Counted from the first letter of the stretch, positions 1 to 10,551 are shown. The stretch is DNA of 64,000 nucleotides from Datura wrightii (GCA_035772735.1 JASDFA010000001.1:93459501-93523500); one strand, 5' to 3'. Made by a program: numbers and translations. The notes: generated by a model not told the origin, from the letters alone.

Positions 1-1194
1 TTCAGTGTGATTGAGGCTTAATGTTTGAATTCATGTAATTAGCTGATTGAAGAGTCTGTGAATACATCTTGAATCGAGCATGTGCAGAAAGTGTGAAGTG
101 AGGAGTTGACATTCCATGATATTGTGAAGTGTCTAGAACTTGCCTGGTGTGTGTACAAAATGAAATGAAGGAGGTGTATTGTAGGAAAGGATGTAGGCAT
201 TTCTTTGTTTTAACCGAGAGTTTCTATTTTTTTTCCTTGTCATACCCCCTTTTCTGTGATTGTATACCCTAATCAGCCCTTTGAGCCTTTAGCCGATTGC
301 TTTTTTTTTTGTCCAAAAAGTGTAAACCGAGCTTAATTCCTGTTTTCATTAGCCGTAAAGTCTATACAAAACTCTTAAGCGCTTAAGAAGAGAAAATCAT
401 TTTCCCAAAGTGTCAAAGAGTGAGAATGGTGAAAAGAAAAAGAAAAGCAGAGTGAAGGAAGAAAAGAAAAGGTTGAAGGTGCACTTATTATAAATAAACG
501 ATAATGAAGGTGCATGAACAATCTTTGTTGTTGTGTCAAGTGTGCTTAATGAAATGGGCCATATTAAAGAAAATCATCAAGAATGGGATGATGAAAAAAA
601 AAAAGAAACAATGTCCATGAGTTGATGGGATGTGTTGAAAAGGCGCTTAAGGATGCTAGTGGCTATTATTGGCTAATCCAATATTTACTAGTTCCATAGC
701 TTCCATTACAACCCATTAAAGTCCTACGTGATCTTACATCGCACTTCTTTATATTAATGGAGTAATACACTAAGGGAAAGCTTATGGGTCATGACATGAT
801 GCATGTGAATTCTTTTGAGAGAGAGAGTGAAATTGTGTGTACATGCCCCTGTTTGAATGTTTGTGAGTCATATGAGCAAAAAGGGGAACATTCTCTTGTG
901 TTGTGAAGGCACATGCTTGATGAAAGATTAATTTTCGTGTTGGATATCTTGATCAGCTGATTTGCATGAGTTTGCCGATATCGAGAGTCGATTCTTAAAG
1001 TCTAGGAGGTCTTAATGTATTGAAGGTCATTGCATTGATAAGACCATGCATGTTTTCTTGATGATTTGCTGTATTGAATAATCGGTATGACCGTAGCCTA
1101 AATTGTCGAACTGAAGTAGCGAGGTTGGGATGTAAATTGCATGAATTGTATTCTTGTTGTTCGAGGACGAACAAGGATTTAAGTGTGGGGTAAG
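1..1194 (+). other. 3' non-coding region of A1
   Basis: No ORF of note. The stretch is A-rich and shares blocks with the 3' regions of A5 (minus strand), N1 (40500-41687) and, more weakly, A4 (34700-35528). An example is the block around 130-210, starting near GAACTTGCCTGGTGTGT. Conservation between elements with different coding content suggests a role in the RNA (packaging, reverse transcription or 3' processing), but this is inference. Confidence 0.7.
1157..1191 (+). promoter_or_regulatory. Pre-PPT hairpin and polypurine tract of A1
   Basis: TTGTTC-GAGGAC-GAACAA (1157-1174) is a perfect 6-bp stem. It is followed by the purine-rich TTTAAGTGTGGGGT (1178-1191), which ends three bases before the LTR. 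This is the expected place for the plus-strand primer of reverse transcription. The same pair lies before the 3' LTRs of N1 and A5. Confidence 0.8.
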
Positions 1195-1441
1195 TGATCT
1201 TGGGCAGATTTATATGCCCAAGTGATACTCAAAAGTATCCATTTCGCCTTGTTTATCTATCAATGTGTATACATTCTCATGTAATTGGTAATAAAATGTG
1301 AATTTATACTAACCAACATGATTAGCATTGTTTTGCAGGTAAAATGTGATTTCGGGAAGCTAAAATGCATGTTGGATGACGTCGGAGTTGGACTTGGATG
1401 TGAGCAAAGGAAAAGGCATTGGACAACATGAAATAAAGGGG

Positions 1442-1711
1442 CTCCGCGATGGAGTCGTGGCACGCTGCCATCGCGGAGGCCTTCTGCCTGGATGGGGAAA
1501 ATTCAACCAAATTCCAGTGGAGGTCCGCGTTTGCTCCGTGGCATGGAGCCAGTGCTCCGCGATGCATGCTGTGCCACGTTGAGCCTAAATTCCCGGACCC
1601 CCAGTTCAAGTGAGGGTCCGCGTTCATGGCGTGTCACGGAGCCAGTGCTCCGCGATGCATTCCGTGACACGTTGCTCATTATTCCGGGAAAAATTCCCAG
1701 CAGTATAAATA
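1442..1711 (+). promoter_or_regulatory. LTR promoter module of A1: dyads and TATA box
   Basis: Three GC-rich dyads precede a TATA box. 1442-1478 has 11-bp arms (CTCCGCGATGG / CCATCGCGGAG) around 15 nt. A degenerate middle dyad with CGTGGCA / TGCCACG outer arms lies near 1535-1578. 1630-1671 is the 42-bp dyad with CGTGTCACGGA / TCCGTGACACG arms. TATAAATA is at 1704-1711, just after a GGGAAAAATTCCC palindrome. Placement upstream of TATA suggests a regulatory or RNA-structural role; function is not known to me. Confidence 0.7.
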
Positions 1712-1844
1712 GAACACTTAAGTTCATTTTTCATAATTCTGACTGGGTGGAGCAAGGACGTGGCTTACAGGCAGTTGAGGGACGAAAAGTTCAGGGTTTT
1801 TTCTCTCTTTCTTTCTTCTTTAATTCAATTGCTTGTATGATTAA

Positions 1845-1879
1845 CACTCATTTTATGATGTTTAATCCACAAATGAGTG
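1845..1879 (+). other. 35-bp dyad downstream of the TATA box (A1)
   Basis: CACTCATTT and AAATGAGTG arms are separated by 17 nt. Exactly 35-bp versions occur at the same place in A3 (14099-14133), N1 (37841-37875 and its 3' copy), A5 (50645-50679) and A6 (59878-59912). It lies about 135 bp after the TATA box, so it would be transcribed in the leader. Confidence 0.65.
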
Positions 1880-2613
1880 GCTAATTCCTCTCCTTGCTGA
1901 GGTTATGAACAATTGTGATGAAATTTGATCATTAATTATTTGGTTTTTCATCTTTTCTTCCATGTTGTTCTATTAATTCTTGTTTTTACTGCATTAGTGT
2001 GTGGCCTACATTAATGTACATCTAAAAAGTCCGGTTTCACTCGAGAGAGCACGAAATTGGAAAGGTGTGAATTAATAGGATATGTTCTTTACTTGATTTG
2101 GGAAAATTGAGTCTTGATTTGCTTTCAAGATAGAAATATACCAGAAAGTCGTATTAGTCAATTTAGGAAACGAAATTGTATAGCTAGGACATGAATTGCA
2201 TTTGATCACAGAAATGTAGACGGATGGTTCATGATTCTTAAGTGAGGTTAAATACGAGAGTTTTAATCTCTTGGCAAATGTTCTTGGCTAGCAACTGGAG
2301 GAAAAGATTAACCAAAGTATGATGATAATTACTTTCATTACATATTCGTTTAACCTCAGCATGCTCCCATTCATAGTTCAGATTCAAAGTAGATAATTGT
2401 TCCTAGTTTTAGTATAAAAATTTATAAAACAAACTATTAACTTTTTGGTTACACTGTTGTCTGCATTGTTAGAAGTAAAATATAGTATACTTGAGCAAAT
2501 TGCACTTAATCCAAGTCTCTATGGGATCGATACTTGGCTTACTAAAGCCACTTACTACTTGTTCGACCATGTGCACTTGCGTGTCGGTTTTATTACCCAA
2601 AACCACCCGAACA

Positions 2614-3144
2614 CAAGCCCTACTATCAGTTTACTGAATGTTTATATTTAATTATCGCATTCTGTTTAAAAGGATCTTTACTAACTTTAGCAGTTTTACT
2701 TACCTTGCATACTCGGTACATTCGACGTACTGACCGCATACTTTCTATGCTGCATCTTTTCTTGATACAGGTGCCGGCTCTCAGGTTCAACCCCGCTCTT
2801 AGACAGCTTATCGGAGTTAGCTTCTTCTTATTGATGAGTCCTTAGCTTTCGAGGACCAGACTATCTATCTTTTCGTTATGTATTTCAGTTTTTAGCTGGT
2901 TGAGTTAGTTGGGGTTTAGTCCCATCAACTCTTCATGTTTAGAGGATATTCATTCATATGTATGTATCCAGGTATGGATTTTATATTCGGATGTTATATT
3001 CAAGTAAGAATTCCTCTATGAATGTATTGATGGTTATTAAGTTCTTGATTGAGTAAGATATATGCTTATGCCATGGGTCAATTTAGGGTCCCTCAGGGCT
3101 CCTTGTCACGTGTCGTGATCTGGGCCTCTGTTCGAGTTGTGAAA
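2614..3144 (+). repeat. 5' LTR remnant of C1
   Basis: It matches the last ~520 bp of the 3' LTR of C1 (10034-10551) and the end of the C3 LTR (about 43180-43654). Shared tracts include the stretch around CTTGCATACTCGGTA. The earlier part of this LTR was displaced leftward by A1. Confidence 0.85.
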
Positions 3145-3147
3145 AAC

Positions 3148-3160
3148 TTGGTACCAGAGC
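3148..3160 (+). other. Primer-binding site of C1 (tRNA-iMet type)
   Basis: TTGGTACCAGAGC directly follows the LTR. It differs at one base from TTGGTATCAGAGC, the usual sequence complementary to the 3' end of plant initiator tRNA-Met. Confidence 0.85.
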
Positions 3161-3351
3161 CAGGTTTGAAGTGTCCTGGGGTTTCTAAAAGACGCGTTAA
3201 GTAGAGTCTTTTTCATGGGTGTAAAGCGCGCCACACTTATGACGAAGAGGCTACGAGACGTTTAGGAAATGTTCCCTTCCTTTATGATCTATGTCGTGGG
3301 ATGAAAATTCTTTCTATCCTCCTAATTCATGCTATTCGAAATTGCAGAATC

Positions 3352-4560
3352 ATGGCTCCTCGAAGATTGAAAGGAAGGAGGAATTGAGATGATGAAGGCC
3401 ACGAGAATGGCAATGTTCATGGGCATCAGCAAGCCCCGCCAGTTTAGGAGCCCCAAGTACCGGAGCCAACTGCCCATGCTGAGCTTCAGGCTACTATTTA
3501 GATGCTTGCGCAGACCTTGACCGCTCAAGTCAATCAGTAGGCCATTGTGCATGTTCTGCAAAATGGCAACGCAGTAGCGGCTCGAGTCAGAGATTCTTGC
3601 GGATGAACCCACCGGAGTTCTTTGGTTCCAAAGTGGATGAGGACCCGCATGAGTTTATGGATGAGATTGTCAAGATCACCCAAGTTATGGGATGAATGGG
3701 GTCGAATGTGCGAGTTGGCCTCTTATCAGTTAAAAGCGGTCGAGCACATCTAGTTTCGCCAATGGAAAGATAGCAGGGTCAAAAGATCAGGTTTGGTCAC
3801 TTGGGAAGAGTTCCATGTTGCATTTCTAGATCGGTTATTCCCTCGGGAGATAAGGGAGCTAAAAGCAGCTGAGTTCGTGAATTTGAAGCAAGGGAGAATG
3901 ACTGTACAAGAGTATGCCCTTAAGTTCACTCGTCTATCGAAGTATGCCCCAGAATTGGTAGCCGGTAAGAGGATGCAGGTGAGTAGATTTGTCCATGGGG
4001 TAGTGGGCTACTTGGACAAGGATTGTAGGACTGCAATGCTTCACTAGGATATGGACTTTCCTTGGATAGTGTTGTACACCCAGCAGATGAAGGAGGCACA
4101 TTTGAGAGAGAGGGAAGCCAAAAGGGCCAGGAAAGAGGACCACGGATTCTCCCAAAAGAGGTCCGGTGGTGGGCACCGACAGCAGACCCACCAGAGATCA
4201 TTAGCCCCAACATCTTCAGCATTGAGTGTTCCATCTAGGCCCAGACATGATCAGAGAGAGCGGGCATCAGGCTCGAGGGGTCATAGCAGTAGACTCGTAG
4301 ATTCCAGCATTCCAACTTGTCGCAGGTGTGGTCGAGGCACACAGGCTAGTGATTGGCCAGTTTAGGTGCTTGTTTTGGGTGTGGGCAGCCCGGACACAAG
4401 CTTAGAGATTGTCCAGCTGCGAGATTTGATCAGGTTGGGGGCCGAGGCCCAGCTTTTAGCTCAACAGCCCCTCCCGCATGCTCAGCACATCAGTGGGCAT
4501 CTACTAGCACAGCTGGCAGTCAGCGCCAGAACATATTTTATACTTTAGCATCCCGTTAGA
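3352..4560 (+). pseudogene. gag: C1 gag (capsid/nucleocapsid) pseudogene
   Basis: The ATG at 3352 opens a frame beginning MAPRRLKGRRN, typical for gag of this clade, but it meets a TGA at codon 12 and further stops (for example CAG to TAG before MLAQ). The capsid core is readable at 3793-4047 (the part around FPREIRELKAAEFVNLKQG), and a frameshifted part at 4353 holds an intact nucleocapsid zinc knuckle CFGCGQPGHKLRDC (CX2CX4HX4C). Gag would package the element RNA in cytoplasmic particles. At least three frame changes separate the pieces. Assignment to gag is firm; function is lost. Confidence 0.88.
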
Positions 4561-4591
4561 AGCAGGAGGTTCCCCGGATATAGTCACTAGT

Positions 4592-5416
4592 ATGTTGCGA
4601 GTTTTCCATATTGATGTATATGCTTTGCTAGATTTGGGGGCTACCTTGTCTTTTATGAAACCTTGTATGGCCAGTAGCTTCGAAGTCAGTCCCAAAGTCT
4701 TGTCAGAACCCTTCTCAGTTTTCACACCAGTAGGTGACTCAGTTATAGTTAGACGGGTGTATAGAGGTTGCCCAGTCTCAGTCGTTCATAAGGTCACCTC
4801 AGCAGATTTGATAAAGTTAGCAATGACCGATTTCAATGTTATTTTTAGCATGGATTGGCTATTTGCATGCTATGCTTCAGTTAATTGTAGAACCCAGGCA
4901 ATAGAGTTCAGATTTCTGGGTGATCCAGTCTTAGAATGGAAGGGTGGTTCAGCTGTGCCTGTAGGTCGATTCATTTCCTATCTTAAGGCCAGGAAGATGA
5001 TTTCTAAGGGTTGCATGTACCATCTAGTTAGAGTAAAGGATGTTGAGTCCAAAACCCCGACTATCCAGTTAGTTCCAGTAGTGCGTGAGTACCTAGAGGT
5101 TTTTCCCGATGATTTGCCAGGTGTTCCTCCCGAGCTGGAGATTGATTTTGGTATTGATATTATTCCCGACAAGCAGCCTATATTTATTCCTCCCTACACA
5201 ATGGCTCCAGCCAAGCTAAAAGAGTTGAATGAACAGTTGAAGGACCTGTTAGATAAGGGCTTCATTAGACCGAGCAAGTCTCCATGGGGTGCACTAGTTT
5301 TGTTCGTCTGGAAGAAGGATGGTTCACTTCGGATGTGCATCGACTATCGGCAATTGAACAAGGTCACCATTAAGAACAAATATACTTTGCCCAGAATTGA
5401 CAATTTATTTGACTAG
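4592..5416 (+). pseudogene. pol: C1 pol: protease and N-terminal reverse transcriptase
   Basis: This is a 274-codon open stretch. Residues 12-21 (LLDLGATLSF) are the retropepsin active site, with Asp14 as catalytic residue and DLG in place of the usual DPG/DSG. A MDWL motif near residue 89 marks the end of the protease core. The RT N-terminus starts about residue 165, with YLEVFPDDLPGVPP and then KLKELNEQLKDLLDKGFI and CIDYRQLNKVT. The frame ends at a TAG after DNLFD where the family has Gln, so a CAG to TAG change is likely. The rest of RT follows in broken frames. Confidence 0.88.
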
Positions 5417-6420
5417 TTTCATCGTGCCAAGTGTTTCTCCATGATAGATCTCACGTCCGAATATCATCAGCTCAGGGTTCGGGAGAGTGATATCCTGAAG
5501 ACAACCTTCAGGATGTGGTATGGACATTATTAATTCGAAGTTATGTATTTTTGACTGACGAATGCTCCTTCAACTTTCATGGACTTGATGAACAGGGTGT
5601 TCAGGAAATATCTGGATATGTTCATGATTGTGTTCACTGATGACATCCTTATATACTCTCGAAGCTAGAAGGAGCATGCCGCTCATTAAGAATACTGCTT
5701 CAGACCCTTAAGGATCGCCAATTGTATGCCAAGATCAGCAAGTGTGAGTTTTGATTGGACTCTGTGGCATTTTTAGGCCATGTGGTATTAAGTAAGGGCA
5801 TATTTGTAGATTCTCAGAAAATCAAGCCGATGAAGAATTGGCCTAGACCGGTGAATCCTTTAGATATTCGGAGTTTCCTGGGTTTAGCGGGACACTATTA
5901 GAGATTTGTTGAAGGTTTCTCATCTATTGCGGCACCTTTGACCAAGTTGACTCCGAAAAAGGTAAAGTTCCAATGGTCGGAGGCTTGTGAGAAGAGTTTC
6001 CAAGAGTTGAAGAGTCGACTCACTTCAGCACTAGTGTTGACCCTACCTGAGGGTACCGATGGATTTGTGGTGTACTGTTATGCTTCAAGGACCAGACATG
6101 GGCGTGTGTTGATGTAACATGGGAAAGTGATAGCATATGCCTCAAGACTGTTGAAAGTCCACGAGAATAATTACCCGATTCATGACCTTGAATTGGCTGC
6201 GATGGTATTCTCCTTGAAGATATGGCGGCATTATTTATATGGGGTCCATGTGGATGTGTTTATAGACCACAAGAGTTTACAATATGTATTCATGCAGAAA
6301 GATCTCAATCTTTGGAAAAGGAGATGGTTGGAGCTACTTAAGGATTATGATGAGCGTCCTTTACCATCCGGGGAAGGCTAATGTGGTAGCGGATGCACTT
6401 AGTAGTCTCTCTATGGAGAG
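5417..6420 (+). pseudogene. pol: C1 pol: RT catalytic part and RNase H
   Basis: The RT active site reads FTDD at 5633-5644, where the clade normally has FIDD; the two catalytic Asp codons are still present. Stops occur within RT and the connection domain. RNase H is recognisable: the first catalytic Asp position reads VYCYAS instead of VYCDAS, the Glu of DLELAAMVFSLK is kept, FIDHKS keeps its Asp, and a frameshift near 6350 precedes the VADALS end motif. Several inactivating changes make this non-functional. Confidence 0.85.
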
Positions 6421-6639
6421 TGTTCCCATGTGGATGAAGGAAAGAAGGAGTTGGTGAAAGATGTACATCGACTCGCAAGGTTGGGAGTTAGGTTGGTCGA
6501 CTCTTTATTATCCAGAACGGATTAGAATCGTCGTTGGTGATTGACTTGAAAGCTAGACAAGATGAGGATCCGATTTTGGTGAAGCTGAAGGAAGCCGTTC
6601 GAAGTTAGAAGGTGGAAGTCTTCTCCTAAGGGGAGATGG

Positions 6640-7412
6640 TGTGCTGCTGTACCAAGTCATTTGTGTGTTCCAAATGTGGATGATTTAAGCAGCTGGATGT
6701 TGCAGGAGGCACACGGAACCAGGTATTCTATTAATACAGGTGCAACCAATATGTATCATGACTTGCGAGAAACATATTGATGGAACGACATGAAAAGGGA
6801 TATTGCAGAATTCGTAGCCAAGTGCCCGAACTGACAGCAAGTAAAGGTTGAGCATCAAAGGTCGGGAGGTGTACTTCAGGATATCAGCATTCCTGCTTGG
6901 AAGTGGGAAGAGATTAACATGGATTTCATTATAGGCCTACCTCATACTCGCCAACACTATGATTCTATTTGGGTGGTGGTAGACAGGTTGACCAAGGCTG
7001 CACATTTCATACCGGTGAAAACCACAGACTCAGCAGAGGATTATGCCAAGTTTTATATCCGAGAGTTGGTTTGACTACATGGAGTTCCCTTGTCCATTAT
7101 TTTGGACCGAGGTACTCAGTTTACCTCCCAGTTTTGATGGTCTTTTCATAAGGGGCTTGGGACTCAGGTTAAGCTCAGTACAACCTTCCATCCGCAGACG
7201 GATGGCCAAGTGGAACGAACAATCCAGACTCTTGAGGAAATGTTGAGCGCATGTGTGATGGACTTCAAAGGTAGTTGGGATGATCACTTGCCCCTAATCG
7301 AGTTTTCTTATAATAATAACTATCACTCCAGTATCCAAATGGCATCGTTCAAGGCTCTTTATAGGCGGAGATGTAGATCTCCTATCGGATGGTTTGACAT
7401 TGTAAGGCAGCT
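6640..7412 (+). pseudogene. pol: C1 pol: integrase core
   Basis: The zinc-binding HHCC region is present but damaged: the second Cys of CPNC has become a stop, and the His of IHPG reads INTG. The catalytic core shows the first Asp in INMDFI, the second in IILDRG (usually ISDRG), and the Glu in GQVERTIQTLE. Stops interrupt the core near 7073 and 7132. Integrase would insert the cDNA; this copy is broken. Confidence 0.86.
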
Positions 7413-7976
7413 ATGCTAGGGCTTGATTCCATTCATGAGGCTATGATGAAGGTTCAGTTAATAAGGGATAGGCTGAAAACTACTCAGCGTTGTCAAATGT
7501 CATATGCTGATGTGAGGAGGAGGGAGTTGGAGTTTGAGGTGAACGATTGGGTAATTCTGAAGGTATCTCCTATGAAGGGAGTCATGCGGTTTGGGAAGAA
7601 AGGAAAACTCAGTCCCTGCTATATTGGTCCCTACCGGGTAATGAGAAGAGTTGGTAGGGTAGTGTATGAGTTAGACCTACCCTCAGAATTATCTTCCGTG
7701 CATCCTGTGTTTCATGTGTCGCTTTTGAAGAAATGTTTGGGAGACCCAGCCTTAGTAGTCTCGGTGGACAACGTTGGAGTAAAGGATAACCTTAGCTATG
7801 AGGAAGTTCTAGTTGAAATATTGGATCGTTAGGTTCGGAGGCTGAGGAACAAAGAAGTAGCTTCAATTAAAGTATTATGGAGAAATCAGCATGTTGAAGG
7901 AGCTACTTGGGAAGCCAAAGCGAATATGATGGATAAATACCCACACTTATTCTCTACTGGCTCAGCTTCGACTTGA
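7413..7976 (+). pseudogene. pol: C1 pol: integrase C-terminus and chromodomain
   Basis: The sequence contains the GPYRVM and HPVFHVSLLKKC blocks of the integrase C-terminus. It is followed by a chromodomain-like tail (EVLVEILDR, stop, then VLWRNQHVEGATWEAK, ending YPHLF). A chromodomain here defines chromoviruses and in that family can direct integration to particular chromatin. One TAG at 7830-7832 interrupts it; the final stop is TGA at 7974-7976. Confidence 0.85.
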
Positions 7977-8217
7977 GGTATCACATTTGCTCTAAGACTT
8001 CATTTAGTTTCATGTTCAGTTCATGCACACAAGTTTCTTTTATGTATATGGATGTGTATGTGTTTTGTTAATTCAGTTCAGTTGTATATTTTGAAGCGAA
8101 GGTAGTCATTTCATTAGTTTCAGTTTAAATGATCAGTATTTGAATATGATAATTGCAAAATTCTATTTTCTGCTTGTCTTGAACGTTCGAGGATGAATGT
8201 TCCCAAGGGAGAGATAT
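7977..8217 (+). other. 3' non-coding region and polypurine tract of C1
   Basis: No ORF. It contains a GTTCGAGGATGAATGTTC block, resembling the hairpin upstream of the Athila-type purine tract. A purine-rich run AAGGGAGAGA ends just before the LTR at 8218. Confidence 0.7.
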
Positions 8218-10551
8218 TGTTATACCCCAAAAGCTCAAATAAGGGACCCCAGAGTTAAAATGGGGAAAATGTATACTTGATGTTACAGACTCAGAACGAG
8301 TCATGAGGCGACTCATGAGGACAGCCCATGAGTCGTTAGGTGACTTATGGGGAGGCTAGGGAGGAGTTTGGGAAGTTGGAAGAAATAGGGTCCCCACGGG
8401 CGTGGCAGCGACTCATGGTCAGACCCCACGAGTCGTTAGTTAGCCATAGGGTGGGGAGAAGGAAAAGAGAAGGAAGAAGAATAGTGTACTTCATGATTGT
8501 TGACCACGAGTCATGTCACCCCGTGTTAATCGTTATGAGCAAAGAAGACAAGGCCAAGTAGTGCACCTGACGAGCGAGGCAACGAGTTGTCACCCGGGAC
8601 CACGAGTCGTCTGGTCGTCTGTTAGGACCACCTGGGAATAATTTCCTGTGAGTTTAGTAAGGTCCTATTCGTAATTCCTAAGTTCCTAAAGCCTATATTA
8701 CGTCGTTTGAGGCTCGTTTTAGTGGTTTTTAAGAGGGGAAAACCTATTCTAAGTTATTTCCTTCCATGCATGCAAACTTGAGAGGTTGACGAGGTGTTCT
8801 AAAGCAAGTCTTCAAGGTTTTCATTAAAATTCTTCTTGGGCAATCAGAGAAGTGGTAGAATCAATCCCTTCCAGGTATGTAGGGTTATGAGTGGGTGTTT
8901 CCTTCCACACCCATGCCCAATTTATACCTAATATGAGAATTTCTGATCAAGTTATATGATTTTGACCCAAATGCATGAATCATCAATTTCATTACATGGG
9001 TATGAATTGATTATGATTTTGTTATCGAATTGTGTATTATGGGATTATTTTCTAATGATTTAAATTAAATTATGTTTCTAGCCTTATGAATGTTGAAGCC
9101 CATTGATGATATGATCATGAAAAGTGAGATTTGTGAACCATATGTGATAATGATAACATATTATGATGAAAAGCATGATTTGAAGAAGCCCATTTTTATA
9201 ATAATGTTTTCGATGAGAATTGAGTATTTCTAAGTATGATAAAGCTTTGGGAAATGCCCACATGTTAAGTTTAAATGATGATGTTTCCCGAACTAAGCTT
9301 ACCATATTGTTTTGGAGCGAAGACTCCCAAATATTATATTCTAGCTTGTGGTATGTTTTGAGTTATGTTTTCCCATGCATATCTTACTACATAGTTGTGG
9401 AGCAAAGGCTCCCAAGTATGCTTTCAGCTTGTGGTATGTTTTGAACTAAATCTTCTCATATACATGATTTCGTATTTGAGATGTATTTGACTACTGAGCT
9501 TCGTAAATAGACGATGTTGAGCTTTGTTATATACGATGTAGAGCATTGCATGTTTTTGAGAGAAAAGTCTAGCACTGAGTGCGGTAAGGGTCGATCACCC
9601 TATGCCACAGAACTACACGCCAACGTAGGATGATACTATTATATGACTTGGGACCTCCCTTGTGAGCTTCCCCTTGCCCGAATGGATGCTCAGCTTGATA
9701 TCGATATCATGGTAGCATCCTTAGCCCTAGAAAGGTTTTGGATGGCTCTGCCCACTTGAGTGAAATAGTCGGGACCACATAAGTTCTATCATGGTATGTC
9801 GGTTAAGTGATGAGTCTCCCATTGGTTTATATGATTAATATATGCATATTCATTACTAATGATTATTATATACTCATGCAGATTCTAAAATTAAGGTTTG
9901 ACTCAATGTTCAGCTTTTCTATAAATGTCATATTTCAGCTTTGAGTCATTCGAGTCAGTTTGATATTATAAAACTATGTATTTTCATGTTATGAAAAGAT
10001 CATAATTTCAGAAAGAATGCATGCAAAGCCTACTCTCAGTTTACTGATGTTTATGTTTAATTATCACATTCTATTTAAAAGGATCTTTACTTACTTTAGC
10101 GGTTTTACTTACCTTGCATACTCGGTATATTCCACGTACTGACCACATACTTTCTATGCTGCATCTTTCTTGATACAGGTGCCGGCTCTCAGGTTCAACC
10201 CCGCTCTTAGACAGCTTCTCAGAGTTAGCGTCTTCTTATTGGCGGGTCCTCATCTTCTGAGGACCAGACTATCTCTCTTTTCTTTATGTATTTCAATTTT
10301 TAGCTTGTTGAGTTAGTTGGCGTCTTGTCCCACAACTCATCATGTTTAGAAGTTATTCAGACATATGTATGTATTCAGCTTCGAATTTTGTATTCGGATG
10401 TTATATTCAACTTAGACTTCTGCTATGAATGTATTGATGGTTATTCAGTTCCTGATTGAGGTAGATGTATGCTTATGCCATGGGTCGACTTGGGGTCCCT
10501 CGGGGCTCCTTGTCCCGTGTCGCAATCCGGGCCTCTATTTGGATCATGAAA
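8218..10551 (+). repeat. 3' LTR of C1 (about 2.33 kb)
   Basis: It starts TGTTATACCCC, comparable to the TGTAATACCCC start of C3. Two internal structures stand out: a cluster of ACGAGTCGT-type palindromic words at 8286-8625, and an 85-bp tandem duplication at 9309-9479. The end is set by alignment with the 5' LTR remnant (TTGTGAAA versus ATCATGAAA). Confidence 0.85.
9309..9479 (+). repeat. 85-bp tandem duplication in C1 LTR
   Basis: Two diverged units start near GTTTTGGAGCGAAG and GTTGTGGAGCAAAGG. Both contain the shared segment GCTTGTGGTATGTTTTGA. The period is 85 bp, measured from GGAGC to GGAGC. Confidence 0.6.

Larger units (their letters stand above)
1..2613 (+). mobile_element. A1: 3' part of an Athila-type LTR retrotransposon
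   Basis: This is the 3' non-coding region plus 3' LTR of a Ty3/gypsy element; the coding part lies left of the window. Bases 1-1194 match, in inverted orientation, the 3' region of A5 near 51330-52500. The LTR matches A3, A5 and A6 by eye. At 2613 the sequence switches to a chromovirus LTR (compare 10034 onward), so A1 was inserted into the 5' LTR of C1. The first five bases after it (CAAGC) would be the target duplication, but the left copy is outside the window. Confidence 0.85.
1195..2613 (+). repeat. 3' LTR of A1 (1419 bp)
   Basis: It begins TGATCTTGGGCA and ends ACCCGAACA, giving the usual TG...CA. A terminal dyad CTTGGGCA / TGCCCAAG with an 8-nt loop lies at 1199-1222. It carries the promoter module described separately and a 35-bp dyad at 1845-1879. 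Short ORFs on both strands inside it (for example 1492-1884) are treated as chance reading frames. Confidence 0.88.
2614..10551 (+). mobile_element. C1: decayed chromovirus (Tekay/Del-like Ty3/gypsy)
   Basis: The order is LTR remnant, PBS, gag, protease, RT, RNase H, integrase, chromodomain-like tail, purine tract, LTR, as in Ty3/gypsy chromoviruses. The 5' LTR is cut by the insertion of A1, so its true start lies left of the window. The coding region has many stops and frameshifts and cannot be autonomous. It appears to sit inside A2, whose sequence begins at 10552. Confidence 0.9.

Noticed and set aside
1442..1671. Possible CRISPR-like array of short palindromic repeats
   Set aside because: Only two or three non-identical dyads without regular spacers or cas genes, in a eukaryotic retrotransposon LTR.
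1492..1884. 130-codon ORF within the A1 LTR
   Set aside because: It lies across the LTR promoter dyads; equivalent LTRs A3, A5 and A6 do not preserve the same frame, and no domain is visible.
4592..5416. Endogenous pararetrovirus origin for the RT-containing blocks
   Set aside because: Integrase, chromodomain, LTRs, primer sites and 5-bp target duplications are those of Ty3/gypsy retrotransposons; no movement-protein signal was seen.
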